DNA of 64,000 bases. Origin: Acanthococcus lagerstroemiae (lineage: Eukaryota; Arthropoda; Insecta; Hemiptera; Eriococcidae). Shown here in pieces: positions 10,193 to 20,360 of the stretch (positions within the stretch are counted from its first letter, which is position 1; each line of letters begins with the position of its first letter). The position numbers were made by a program, and so were the translations under genes. The DNA is taken from NCBI GenBank assembly GCA_031841125.1, contig CM063106.1, forward strand, positions 44,133,806 to 44,197,805, written 5' to 3'. The notes beneath the pieces were generated by a model. The model worked only from the letters and a program-made list of their open reading frames with translations, made no database searches and was not told the DNA's origin.

Positions 10193-11639
10193 CCTCTGTC
10201 ACTGTCAGTTGTAGGTTCTATTACACTACTGAACAAAATGAAATTTTTTGTTTGCACAACGCATTTAAGGAGGTCATCCATGAGTACTTCTCAACGCTGA
10301 ATACAGTGCCGTCGGCCGTTTTTATCTATCACGTCTAGTTTTTCTGATCAAAAACTATAAAAAATTCAACTAAATGTGTTCAAAAAGAGGTTTAGGAACT
10401 GAATGTGGTCATACTGATTCGTATTGTTGTGTGTTGCGGTCGTGTGTAGTGGTGTGTATTCCCTCTGTTTGTTTTCTGTTATTGTGGTCTGATAACACTG
10501 ATGATATCAGTGAGTGGTACCGCTTATTCCAATGCAAAAACAAAATGGAAACGAATTTCAGTCGTTCAGAACTCCGAATTGTGACGTGATAGAGAAAAAT
10601 GGGTCACAGTATCGTGTTCAGCGTTAAAAAGTACCTCAGAATCACCTGTCGAAATGCATTGTGCAAAATGGTTGTTCAGTGGTGTTATTGCATTTCGGCG
10701 ACTTCATGCGGATTGTTTCTTAAAACCTACCAATGCCTGCAATCCAATTCAAATCACCTGCTTAAGGCCACTCCAGACATTTTACTGAAATAGTATCACG
10801 GTGTCACGGAACAGGAACCTTTCACCAAAGGTATAAAGATACATTCAGCAGACTTCAGCCAACAAATACATCGAGTTGAATTCTATAAAATCGTGTCTGG
10901 TTACTGGTCTTGTGCCCGTAATCACCTCACAAATTTGACGACTCTTCTTCGCTGCGTTTCGACTCCGTTCGCGTCTCCCACTGCTTCAGTTCCTAAACTG
11001 GCGCGTACATACGTACATAATAAACTACTGACGATCCCAGTCGGCATAAAACATACAAAAAATAAACCAAGCGTCAAAGAACTCTCAACACCGGATGATG
11101 TTGACCAGATCAACGTTATACGATTTTTGGCGGTACTTAATATTACGTATTACAATCATACCCCGTCTGGAAATTGAGGCGCTAGAAATGAGTCAAGCAC
11201 CAGTATTCCAGCAGAAGGGCCAGAAATACGTTTTGATTTGCGATACAGACTCTCCGGACCAAACAGCGCTCTAGCTAAAGGCGCCAGCGCCTGCTGACTG
11301 TAGCGGATTTCAGCTGCGTACGAAGGTGGAACCAATTCGGCGCAAAGAAATAGAAACTGCATCAAATTGATGCAATAAAATTGCTCGTTCCATCCTGGAG
11401 CCAGCAATGCGCGTGGAGAGAGACAGTTATAGGCTCTAAACTAGCTCTGGAGCCATTCGGGCGCATAAAAATTGGAGGGCTCTATTGCAGATCAATCGGG
11501 GCCGTGGCATGCGTTTCCGTCCTCCCTCGAGAAAATTTCATTTTTCAAATCGGTGCGTAAAAATGTAGGTTGACAGTTTTTTTAGCTTCTAAAATTGCGG
11601 ATTGGAGTTGTCATTTTACTCCAATAATAATATTGAATG
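10193..11639. other. intergenic, no supported gene
   Basis: Somewhat more GC-rich than its surroundings. Frames at 10374-10589, 10599-10793, 10893-11177 (plus) and 11156-11407 (minus) are open but show no motif I recognise and no splice-consistent context, so I do not call them genes. Confidence 0.45.
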
Positions 11640-11890
11640 GACATGGATAGTCCAGGGGAATTAGTATTTTTGATGGAATATAATTGCAGCACAGCTGAAA
11701 CTTGATACGATTGTTTAGTACCCTCTTCGGAAAAGCCCCGTAATTTCCTCTCCTCCCCGGTGTGAGTATCACCCCCCAGAGTCCAAAAAGTGCCCCCGGA
11801 AACAGTCTTTGGCTTATATCTAGCTTAAAATTGAGTTATAGGTCAAAATATTCTGTACCAAAATTAAAGTGTAGCATGATAATTCGATGG
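11640..11890. repeat. outer left arm of a broken inverted-repeat element
   Basis: This segment is the reverse complement, with roughly 80 percent identity by eye, of 15760-15985. Shared landmarks are ACAGCTGAAACTTG, TTTAGTACCCTCTTC, GAAAAGCCCCGTAATTTCC and CAATTTTAAGCTAG. With the inner pair (14159-14310 and 15603-15746) it forms an inverted arm of about 380 bases. The left arm is split by about 2.3 kb containing a Jockey-like LINE. Confidence 0.7.
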
Positions 11891-11944
11891 GCCAGTTTTT
11901 CTTATTAAGAGTCTCGAGCTAGGAGCTTGGGACTAGAAGGAACG

Positions 11945-13448
11945 ATGGTTCAAGAAAAAGATGAATCTTAAGAAAGCACCAGGGCACAACCAAATAACCG
12001 CACGCATGTTGCAGGAACTCCCGCGGAAAGGATTGGTTCTGTTAACCTACATATCTTCAATGCGATGCTACGTCTTCAATTTGTACCAAGCCAGTGGAAA
12101 AAGGCAAAAATAATTATGATACCAAATCCTGGGAAGCCGTTAGATAACCCAGAATCCTACCGGCCAATATCATTACTACCAGTTCTCTCCAAGTTGTTTG
12201 AGAAGATATACATAACTCGTCTACAGGTTGTTGTTCAGGAAAAAAATATTATTCCGGATCACCAGTTCGGGTTCAGAGCTAATCATTCAATCACTGAGCA
12301 GGTCCACCGGGTCAGTGTAACCATACGTCAAGCCCTGGAGGATGGCAAATACTGTCCAGGACTGTTCCTTGACGTCAAACAGGCCTTTGATAAGGTCTGG
12401 ATATCAGGGATCTTGCACAAGATCAGCACATATCTTCCAGTCCAGCATGTGAGATATTAACTTCATACCTAACCGATCGCTGCTTTCAAGTCCACTATTG
12501 CAAATATAATTCTACTACCTATCCCATCTGTGCTGGTGTCCCGCAAGGCAGCGTTCTCGGCCCCTTGCTGTATCTACTCTTCATGGCTGACATCTCAATA
12601 ACAGAAGACATAGAGCTGGCCACGTTTGCCGATGATACCGCTATTCTAGCCGTACATGAAGACTACACTGCAGCAGTTGCTCGTCTCCAGTCTGCAGCTA
12701 ATTTGATCTTATCCTGGGCAAACAGGTGGAAAATCAAAATTAACCCTGATAAGATGGTAAGGGTGGATTTCGCACTACGCCCTCATGGATATGAGCCAAT
12801 CTACGTCGGTAACTCCCCGGTCAATCCGTCTGCTAGTGCCCGCTACATAGGTATTCACCTAGGCTCCAAGTTAAACTGGAGAGCTCACCTGGAGAAAAAA
12901 AGAAGTGAACTCCAACTCCGGCTTAGGACGCTCTCCTGGATGCTCAGATCTACCATCAAACTTTCACTTCATAACAAGAAACTGTTATACGTTATGGTGT
13001 TACGACCAGTATTGACCTACGGTATCCCCATATGGAGTTCAACAGCGGACAGTAACTTGCAGCTCATCCAGCGGTTTCAAAACAAGGTACTCCGAATAAT
13101 CACTGGCGCCCCGTGGTACCTTACCAATCATCAACTACACAACGATCTATCGCTCGAAACAGTTCAGCAGATCGCACAAAGCGCTACGAGCAGCTATATC
13201 ACGCGACTACATAGACACCCTAATACAGAAGCCATCATCTTGCTGGAAGAACCAGTCACCCAGCGGCTCAAGCGGAAGGCCATCGTAAATATCAATACGT
13301 CCGCCTAGTCTTTAGTTACACTTTAATACTTAGCGGTTAGGTGACAGCACCAAACTACTGCTAACGTTTAAGTCCACACCTTTTCTCTAAATACTTTGTG
13401 AATGTATGGTACAGTTCAACAATAAAGAATTTTATTTAAAAAAAAAAT
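11945..13448 (+). mobile_element. 5'-truncated Jockey-like LINE
   Basis: The reverse transcriptase and C-terminal region run from KKAPGHNQITARML through PSQWKKAKIIMIPNPGKP, YRPISLLPVLSKLFEKI, HQFGFRANHSI, LFLDVKQAFDKVW, GVPQGSVLGPLLY and the catalytic FADD box (about 12631). The C-terminal part contains LTYGIPIWSS and FQNKVLRIITGAPWY, then a stop at 13308, AATAAA near 13423 and an A-rich tail at 13437-13448. The endonuclease and ORF1 are missing. One frameshift between about 12440 and 12460 breaks an otherwise open RT, so it is fairly young but dead. It lies inside the left arm of the inverted-repeat element and is therefore younger than it. Confidence 0.88.
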
Positions 13449-14158
13449 ATCTGAGGGCATCTATTTTTTGATCGCGTACGAACAGATGTATCGCGAAGTA
13501 AGAGCCACTGGCTCCATGTTTATTTACAAAACCGTCGAGCATCTCCATTGAGCCATATTTTATATTTTTATTTTTCTCTTATGAATTTTCAATTTTATTT
13601 CTCATTTATTATTTTATTTTCAATTTAGAATACACGTAATTCTTGTGCTGTTTGACATGATTCTAATAATTTCAGTGAGGTGAATTTGGAACAACTTTAT
13701 TCTTTTAGTTTATTTTATCGAAAATGCGTGAATGTACCACCATGCGAAGTGTTTGCTTTGTGGTACGTGGCATCCCTGGACTATTTTCAAAATTAATTTC
13801 CCCTTTGGTGGACCTCTTTTCATTCAGGGGCATGAAGAGCGGGTTCCCAAGTACTCACGTCCATTCTGATGACTTAGGTCTTTCAGCATTACTTCGTTAA
13901 TGAAGTACGCTGGGGACAGGGGTCATCATGGACTTGCCCAGACTCCCGTGGGGCTTGGTGGTAGTCTATGGTTAAACACCTATGAGTATAGTGATAGTAG
14001 GCTGAACGTTCGTTATTACGAGTTATTAGCCCCCTCAGTCGGCAATCTACTATCGGCAATTTCCTACAGATGAGATCCCTGGGAGAAGCTCGTTTTCTTC
14101 TTGGGCTCTTATTCCGAAATTTGGGCGGGAAATCTGGTTTTCAGGAAAATTTGCTACA
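13449..14158. other. no gene seen
   Basis: AT-rich start, then a more GC-balanced part around 13790-14050. No motif or RNA fold recognised. It lies within the insertion that splits the left repeat arm. Confidence 0.45.
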
Positions 14159-14310
14159 AAAGAGCGTAAAATTCTCTACAAAAATAATATCAGAATCTAT
14201 ATACTTTTTTTTTTTCGTGAATCCCATACCAACCGAGATGAATGGCGTTCAAGATCACACGAGCATGTAAATATGGAGTTGCCCACAACGTACGCGGTAT
14301 ACGAACGCCG
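14159..14310. repeat. inner left arm of the inverted-repeat element
   Basis: The reverse complement matches 15603-15746 closely. AAGAGCGTAAAATTCTCTAC, CGTGAATCCCAT, GATCACACGAGCATGTAAAT and CGTACGCGGTATACGAACG have counterparts in inverted order. Together with the outer arms this defines a two-armed element with a core of about 1.3 kb. Confidence 0.75.
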
Positions 14311-14735
14311 AACTCGTCACTCTAACATGCGAGAAGCGTTGAACGCTGTAATTTTAAATCCGTATACTAGATGGGCCAGCTTGTTTTAGAAATCGGATTG
14401 AAGACAGACAATAGATATGGAGCGACATGACTATTGGCGTTTGACACTCCTGTAGGTGCCCTAGTGTAGTGGACGAAAAGATGATCGGGGTATTTTTACC
14501 ACAAAAATATGTACAGGTAAAATGAGCTCTAGCATTTTCAGTATTGAAGAGAACTGAAGTGTCAGCCCTTATCATTTCCTTTCAGATGAGCCCAACTCGA
14601 GTTTTTTTGCAGAACATTTTTTCCCTAATCATCTTTTCGCCCAAATACACCAGTCAGCGCGCCGCATTTCATTAGGCCGCTAGAGAGCGACTCTTTAGCG
14701 TCCAAACGCGAATCGAACAAATACTCAGGCGAATT

Positions 14736-15182
14736 ATGAAGAGTGCAGGCGGACTGACTCATCGACGCGGTGTTACCTCTAGCGTTTTGCAGCAGTGGAT
14801 TGCTTCATCTTTGCCAAGGTTTGGAAAAGTTCACAAGAGTGCTCAGCATAAAGAATTGAGGGAATCACGAGTGCAGCATGATAGAAGGGATGTTCAATCT
14901 TTTTTAAACCGGCTGAGAGCCCATCATCCCTTCCCATATGTATCTGAATTACAAGAGGGGATCTACCCGGGTTTACAGAGGGGATTCACGAAGGGGATAT
15001 GGAAGGGCTATACGACGGGTCTACAAAGGGGATCCATGCAAGAGGAAACAGAGGGGCTATACGACGAGTCTACAAAGGGCATACATAAAGGGTATACAGA
15101 GGGCCTATACAACAGTTTACAAAGGGGATACTTAGAGGCATGCAGAGGGGCTATACGACGGGTCTATAAAGGGCATACATAA
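14736..15182 (+). pseudogene. ORF in the core of the inverted-repeat element
   Basis: A 148-codon frame. Residues 1-67 (KSAGGLTHRRGVTSSVLQQW, then HKELRESRVQHDRRDVQSFL, then HHPFPY) look protein-like and remind me of a repeated arthropod ORF family with a GGLTxGRG motif and an SRxxRDxxDV block. I cannot confirm this without a search. Residues 70-148 are translated from a degenerate tandem repeat (LQRG...KGYT...GLY motifs) and are probably not part of the original protein. It lies between inverted arms, so it may be a fragment of the element's own gene. Function unknown. Confidence 0.4.
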
Positions 15183-15200
15183 AGGGTATAGCACGGGTGT
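14950..15200 (+). repeat. degenerate tandem repeat, about 46-49 bp
   Basis: Repeated words GGGCTATACGACGGGTCTAC, AAAGGG(G/C)AT and CATACATAAAGGGTATA recur four to five times with a period of 46-49 bases. The array is open in one frame because the unit lacks stops, which extends the ORF above by chance or by selection. Confidence 0.7.
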
Positions 15201-15602
15201 CTCAACGCCGGTGTATAACTCGGATAGTGAGAGGGCTACACGTAAATGAAGCGCAGTAATTGGCTAACCTGATGGCTCCCCTCGAATGGAGCGCTCTGAT
15301 TGGCTGTTGGAGGGGAAACATACCGAGTTGAGACAGAGTTAACGAGGGTCAATTTTCCAAAGGTCTCGAGCGGGTTTACACGAACTTAAGTTTTCCGCAT
15401 CGGGATCACGAGCTTGTGGGTTGCCGTAAAGTGGGTATCTCTTGTAGCCACACGTTTGTAGAGGAGGTTGTTTAAACGCAAAAATTGTGTACATATAGAT
15501 TCGAATGAAGACGAATGCTCATCATAATAATAAGGATAATATATTGAAATTATATCATGTAACATTCTATGCATCCAGTCATGTGTTTTCGCTATTATTT
15601 CA
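15201..15602. other. core of inverted-repeat element, non-coding
   Basis: Contains two near-identical short phrases, GGAGCGCTCTGATTGGCTG and AAGCGCAGTAATTGGCTAA (about 15249 and 15289). No gene seen. Confidence 0.45.
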
Positions 15603-15985
15603 GCGTTCGTATACCGCGTACGTTGTAGGTTACTCCATATTTACATGCTTGTGTGATCTTGAACGCCGATTATCTTGGTTGGCATGGGATTCACGAAAAA
15701 AACAACAACATAGATATCATTTTTGTAGAGAATTTTACGCTCTTTAATACTGGTAATGAATATTTTTATCTATAAATCAATTTTAAGCTAGTTACAAGCC
15801 GAAAACTATTTCCGGGGGCACTCTTAGGACTCTGAGGGGTAATTCTCACACCGGTGGAGGTGGGGAAATCACGGGGCTTTTCCAAAGAGGGTATACTAAA
15901 CAATCGTACCAAGTTTCAGCTGTGCAGCAATTAATTCCATCAAACACCTCTTTTTTAGCTAATTCTCTTGGACTAGGAGTTTGGA
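15603..15985. repeat. right arm of the inverted-repeat element (continuous)
   Basis: This unbroken arm pairs with 14159-14310 (inner part) and 11640-11890 (outer part). It shows that the left arm was once contiguous and was opened by about 2.3 kb of inserted DNA. Confidence 0.75.
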
Positions 15986-16093
15986 AAAAGGAACCGATCA
16001 AAAGAACCTGAAATTTGCAGCAGGTTTCGTGTGTAATATTCTCGTGAAAATGTGCTCAGAAGCTGAAACACCTTGAATAACGAATCGACAAAG

Positions 16094-17690
16094 TTAATTG
16101 CACTCGTTTATTAGGGTTTGGTTCAAGCGTTCGTTCAGACCATTTGAAGATGGTGAGTCCACAACAGTAATTACATGTTCGATATTATTTTCCTTTAAAT
16201 AATCATTGAACTCCCTTGAACACAGTCCCCCGTACTGATCGGTTAGCAGTAACTTTATTTGTTTTTCTCTGTTCGCTCTTTGACATAATTTTATAAAATC
16301 TGTTGCAGATTGGCCAGATGACGTGAGAATATGAGCGTATCGAGAATAATGATCAACTAAAAGATGTAAGTATTTTTTTGTTCCTCGCTTACCTCCTAAT
16401 CCACATATTGTGTCTAATGACATGATCTCATGAGATTCCCGAGCAGGACCTAGATGACCTAACGAGCCTTTTTCCGTTCTAATTCGAGTTTTGTTGCATA
16501 TACAGACTTGACATGAGATGCATATTTGCGATATTGTTTTGTTTATTCCCTTAAAGTTATAATATGGGGAAATAATGTTTTAACGTGTTTTGAACCAATG
16601 TGGCCATATTTCTCGTGAATTCTACATGTTAACACTTTTCCGAGTTTCTTCGAAATAATTATTTTCCATTTGTCCCTTATTTTTACGTATTTTATATTAT
16701 TTTTCTCTATGACATTTTTTGTTATTTTTGTTTCGGACTCAGATTGATCTCTGATTATTTCTACTAATGTCACGACGTTTACTATACGAATGCTATCTTT
16801 TAATTGATCCTGATCTGAATCCAGAACAGGGTTTCGCGACAAGCAGTCTGCTTCTACATTTGATGGACCGGGTTTGTAAACTACCTCAAAATCATATTGC
16901 AGGAGATTATGTAAAAGATCTCCAAGTTCCTCATCAGTTCTCGCCTTGATTCGTAGATTTCCTAATGGCTTATGGTCTGAGAAAACAGTGAATCGTCGTT
17001 TTCCCATGAACCAATATTGCCAATATTTTATGGCCTCTCGAATGGCAATACATTCAATGTAGATCGCTTTCTTTTTCTTTTGATAATCATTTAGCTTTTG
17101 AGAAAAATACGCTACGGATTTTTCGGTGTTATCTTCTTGTGACTGTTTTAAAATTGCTCCTATGCCCTAAATGCTTGCGTCAGTGTATATGTGGATTGGT
17201 TTGTTTCTATCAAAGATTGCTAACACGGGAGTTGAGGCTAAATATTCTTTTACTTTTTTAAATGATTTTTCGTAATTTTCTGACCAAACGAAATCTACGT
17301 TTTTTCTGAGTAAATTATGAAATGGTTCTATTAATTTTGTGGCATTAGGAATATATTTTAAATAACAATTTACTTTGCCTAAAAATTGTCGTATGTTTTT
17401 TCTGTTTTTAGGTGTTGGGAATTCTTTTATTGCGACTACATTGCTTGTTAGTGGCCTGACCATGCCGTTTCTAACCACGTGACCAAGGTAAGTTACCCTA
17501 TCTTTAGCAAATTCACATTTTGTAAACTTCAATCGAAACCCCTCCTCTTGAATCGCGAGTATTAGTTTTTCAATGTGCAATACATGTTCCTTGAATGACT
17601 TTGAGAATATCAATATGTCGTCGATATAATTCACACAAAAACCATCTAACTCTCTTTGTTTTATTATTCCAGACAAAATTCTCTGGAAAT
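16094..17690 (-). pseudogene. Ty3/gypsy pol relic (RT end, RNase H, integrase)
   Basis: Minus strand, in order. RT from its second half has the YIDD catalytic box (about 17620) and LTYLGHVV-type and TPKNRKNIRQFLGKVNCY motifs. RNase H starts with the YTDAS motif, has KLNDYQKKKKAIYIECIAI, and continues with FTVFSDHKPL. The zinc-binding N-terminus of integrase contains a CRIHEKYGHIGSKH segment. The integrase core contains LLVDHYSRYAH, LLTDQYGG and NGLNERLNQTL, so the D,D,E residues are visible. A stop interrupts RNase H at about 17167 and the frame shifts near 16550. Gag, protease, the first half of RT and both LTRs are absent. At 17690 it fuses in frame to a LINE RT. Confidence 0.88.
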
Positions 17691-17880
17691 TACGAAATAC
17701 TTCTTCCAGAATGCAGTTGAAGAGGTTTGGCGACAAGGTATCCCCTTGTCGAACCCCCCTCCCAATTTTGAATTCCCTCCCTTTGCTTTCAAGTCTGGCT
17801 CTTGCACTCGAATTTGCATAGCAATTCTATATGATTTCATAACTTTAAATTCCCTTATTTTCCAGTGCATTTAACATATT
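17691..17880 (-). pseudogene. LINE RT fragment abutting gypsy
   Basis: Across two frames this stretch reads as a LINE RT around box D: a KIREFKV segment, then (after a frameshift) an SPNLFNCILEEVFRNF block, typical of ...QGDxLSPxLFNxxLE.... It belongs to the same antisense LINE as 18056-19411. The last residues run straight into gypsy RT, producing a chimeric open frame with no biological meaning. Confidence 0.7.
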
Positions 17881-17889
17881 ATATTTATT

Positions 17890-18035
17890 CGGTTTTGGGA
17901 CCATACCTATTCCTAATTTTTGTCAATGATATTTCTGAAAAATCCAATAGGTACTCAAAATTACTGCTTGAATGCAGATGATATGAAAATTTATAAAATT
18001 ATAAATCTCAAAATGATTTATTAGTTGAGTGGAGT
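17890..18035 (+). pseudogene. tiny Jockey/CR1-like RT relic, opposite strand
   Basis: On the plus strand VLGPYLFLIFVNDISE is followed, after one frameshift, by NADDMKIYKI, matching the GSVLGPLLFLIFINDL...FADDxKI region of Jockey/CR1-type RT. About 145 bases only. It is flanked on both sides by minus-strand LINE sequence, so it is an insertion within that LINE. Confidence 0.65.
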
Positions 18036-18055
18036 GATAGTAACTTTGTTACTAT

Positions 18056-19411
18056 TTAATATTGACAAGTGTGAAAGAACTGATCCACTGAATCAAATGC
18101 CTTATGAAAGCCTATGCAAAGCATTTCAATTTCCACATCATATTCATGTGTTTTTTCAATAATTTGGTTCACAGCAAAAATATTCTCTACAGTTGAGAAG
18201 CCTTTTCTGATTCCCGCCGGTTCATTCCCCTGATGATTTGAATCAAAATGGTTATACATACGTCTTTTTGAGACTGCCATAAATACTTTACAGATATTCG
18301 ATGTTAAGCATATTGGCCTGTAATTTTCAGTGAGTTCCTTCCCTGTATAATAATATTATTTCGGCCAAGTTCCACTGTTTTGGACATATTTTCATAATTA
18401 GAATTTTGTTAAATATTTTAGCCAGGTGTGGCACTCTCTTATCGTCAAACCTTTTCAGCATTTCGTTCGTAATTCCATCCAGTCCTGGGGCTGTCATTTT
18501 TCGGGATTCCGTCCTCCTTCCACCCTCCAGTTTTTACTATTTTTGATAGCTCGTTTCGCTCGCGGTAGAAGTCCTCGTAAAAACTTGTTGCTACCTTTAT
18601 AATTTCTTCTTGATTTTGAGTCACTTTTCCTGTCTGATCTTTTACCTTCAGCATAACGTCTCTCCCGCCACCGAGTTCGAGCCTAACTTTTTTAGTGGAC
18701 CAACTTTCTTCCAAAATATCTTGAATTTTTTCCTAATCATATTTTTTAATATCTTCTCTAACATTTTTCTTCACCAATTTTTGTATTTTAGTTAGCTCAG
18801 TTTTATCCAATGGTGTTTTATTTCTGTTTTTCCAAAGGTTTTTCTTCCTGACTCGAGAGTCTGTTTTGAAAGCTTATCCCTGGTTTTCTCTTTAGCCCTC
18901 GTCTCTCCAAACTCTTCAACCGTGTTTTTGTTTTTTAAAGCTTGGACCATACTGTCGTATACATTTTCCTCGACTTTCATTTCCTCTAGCACTGATTTTA
19001 GTTTCAGGCGTGCATCCTCTTTCTTTCTGACTGGGATGATCCGCCTTCCTCTCCCTTTATCCTTATACTGTGATTTTTATATTGGACTCTCTGCGGGATG
19101 CTCAATTTACAGCGTGATATGCGGTAGTCTGATAAGAAGCCAAATTTTGACAGTGTTGTTACATCTTTAACTACTGACAGATCATTTATTAGTAGGTGAT
19201 CAGTCTCATTTTTAGTTTTCCCGTCTGGCGATATCCATGTCCATTTCCTTTTGACTTTTTTTTTTCTTGTAAAAAGTGTTTGCTATGCATAAGTTGAATT
19301 TTTGAGCAATTTCTACTAATCTTTCCCCCTGTCGTTTTTCTCCTCCACGCCAAATGGGCCGCAGTGTTTTCAATTAGCTTCCCCTCCTACTTTTGCGTTG
19401 AAGTCCCCCAT
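18056..19411 (-). pseudogene. LINE, linker and RT part (3' half of a split element)
   Basis: Minus strand, reading from 19411. The frame resumes exactly at the endonuclease MGDFNAKVGG motif (19410-19380), goes through the endonuclease end and a charged linker (LSKQTLESGRKT..., then a VKDQTGKVTQNQEEI segment), and reaches RT with ENYRPICLTSNI, GIRKGFSTVENIFAVNQIIE and IGFHKAFDSVD. Many frameshifts and stops. The 5' half of the same element lies at 25432-25770, with the BEL element inserted between them. Confidence 0.8.
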
Positions 19412-19702
19412 TGTATGGACTGATATCGCGAAATGAAAATTGGGTTCAAAATGTACATCGACAAAACATATTTACAATTTATTTACACACGTTTTCACCA
19501 AACAGTTCGAACATAACACAACATGAACCGACTCGTTCACATACGGAAAAAAGCGTATTAACCTCGATACATCATAACTCGAACTGAATATCATAATAAC
19601 TAAGCCTTACCGATTGCATCGGAATAGGCACAATTAGATCGATTACAGGCACCAGCATGCAATGAAAGATAACGGCTTCTTTTCGTTAACGATCTCCGAA
19701 CA
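19412..19702 (-). repeat. 3' LTR of BEL/Pao element
   Basis: Identical in length (291) and, by eye, in sequence to the 5' LTR. It is preceded in the element's sense by a polypurine tract. Confidence 0.93.
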
Positions 19703-19716
19703 GGCTCCCCCCAAAA
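19703..19716 (-). promoter_or_regulatory. polypurine tract
   Basis: The minus strand reads TTTTGGGGGGAGCC directly before the 3' LTR, the usual plus-strand primer site. Confidence 0.7.
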
Positions 19717-19781
19717 TTTGGAACAAATTTTGCAAGATGCATTACACAAAAAAAACAAAAAACTGTACAACTATAATACAT

Positions 19782-20360
19782 TTAATCAGAGGCCGCATCT
19801 CCTCCAGAGAGTAATTTGACAAGCTGGCGAACGGTGCGACGTTTAACTCCACCGGAGGTCTTGACGTCAACGATTCTCACATGACCGGATGGATCCGGAT
19901 AGGCAGCTTCTACTAGACCCATCGGCCACAACCCAGGTGAGAGATCAGGCTGCCGCAGCAACACGACATCCTGCACTTTGACATTATCAGACGGGTTCCT
20001 CCACTTGACGCGCATTTGCAACTGGTTCAGGTAATCATTGCGCCAACTGGTCCAGAACGAACTTACTAACTGTTGACGAAGCCTGTAGCGCTCCCCCAGT
20101 GACCTGGATTGGCTCAGATCAGCATCAACATTCGATAACAATGGGCGTCCGATCAAGAGGCTCGCTGGTGTAACAGCAACATTAGAGTTATCACCCACGT
20201 TGACATAACATAGAGGGCGGGAGTTGAGAATACCCTCAATTTGGGTAAACAGTGTGTTATACTCCTCAAATGTTAGGATTTGGGTCCCAACAACACGTCG
20301 TAGATGGTGCTTTGCCGACTTCACAGCGGCCTCCCACAGGCCACCTTGATTGGGAGCAAA
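19782..20360 (-). CDS. BEL/Pao integrase C-terminal part, out of frame
   Basis: Continues pol in the next frame after the break at about 20358-20366. It has no ATG of its own near the start, so it is not a separate gene. It contains the end of the integrase core with the third catalytic residue and the C-terminal DUF5641-type region: LTFEEYNTLFTQIEGILNSRPL, LLIGRPL, SSFWTSWRNDYLNQLQ, VQDVVLLRQPDLSPG and GHVRIVDVKTSGG. It ends 80 bases before the 3' LTR. It is homologous to, but clearly diverged from, the fragment at 2073-2624. Confidence 0.9.
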   Translation of the reverse strand, partial: FAPNQGGLWEAAVKSAKHHLRRVVGTQILTFEEYNTLFTQIEGILNSRPLCYVNVGDNSNVAVTPASLLIGRPLLSNVDADLSQSRSLGERYRLRQQLVSSFWTSWRNDYLNQLQMRVKWRNPSDNVKVQDVVLLRQPDLSPGLWPMGLVEAAYPDPSGHVRIVDVKTSGGVKRRTVRQLVKLLSGGDAASD

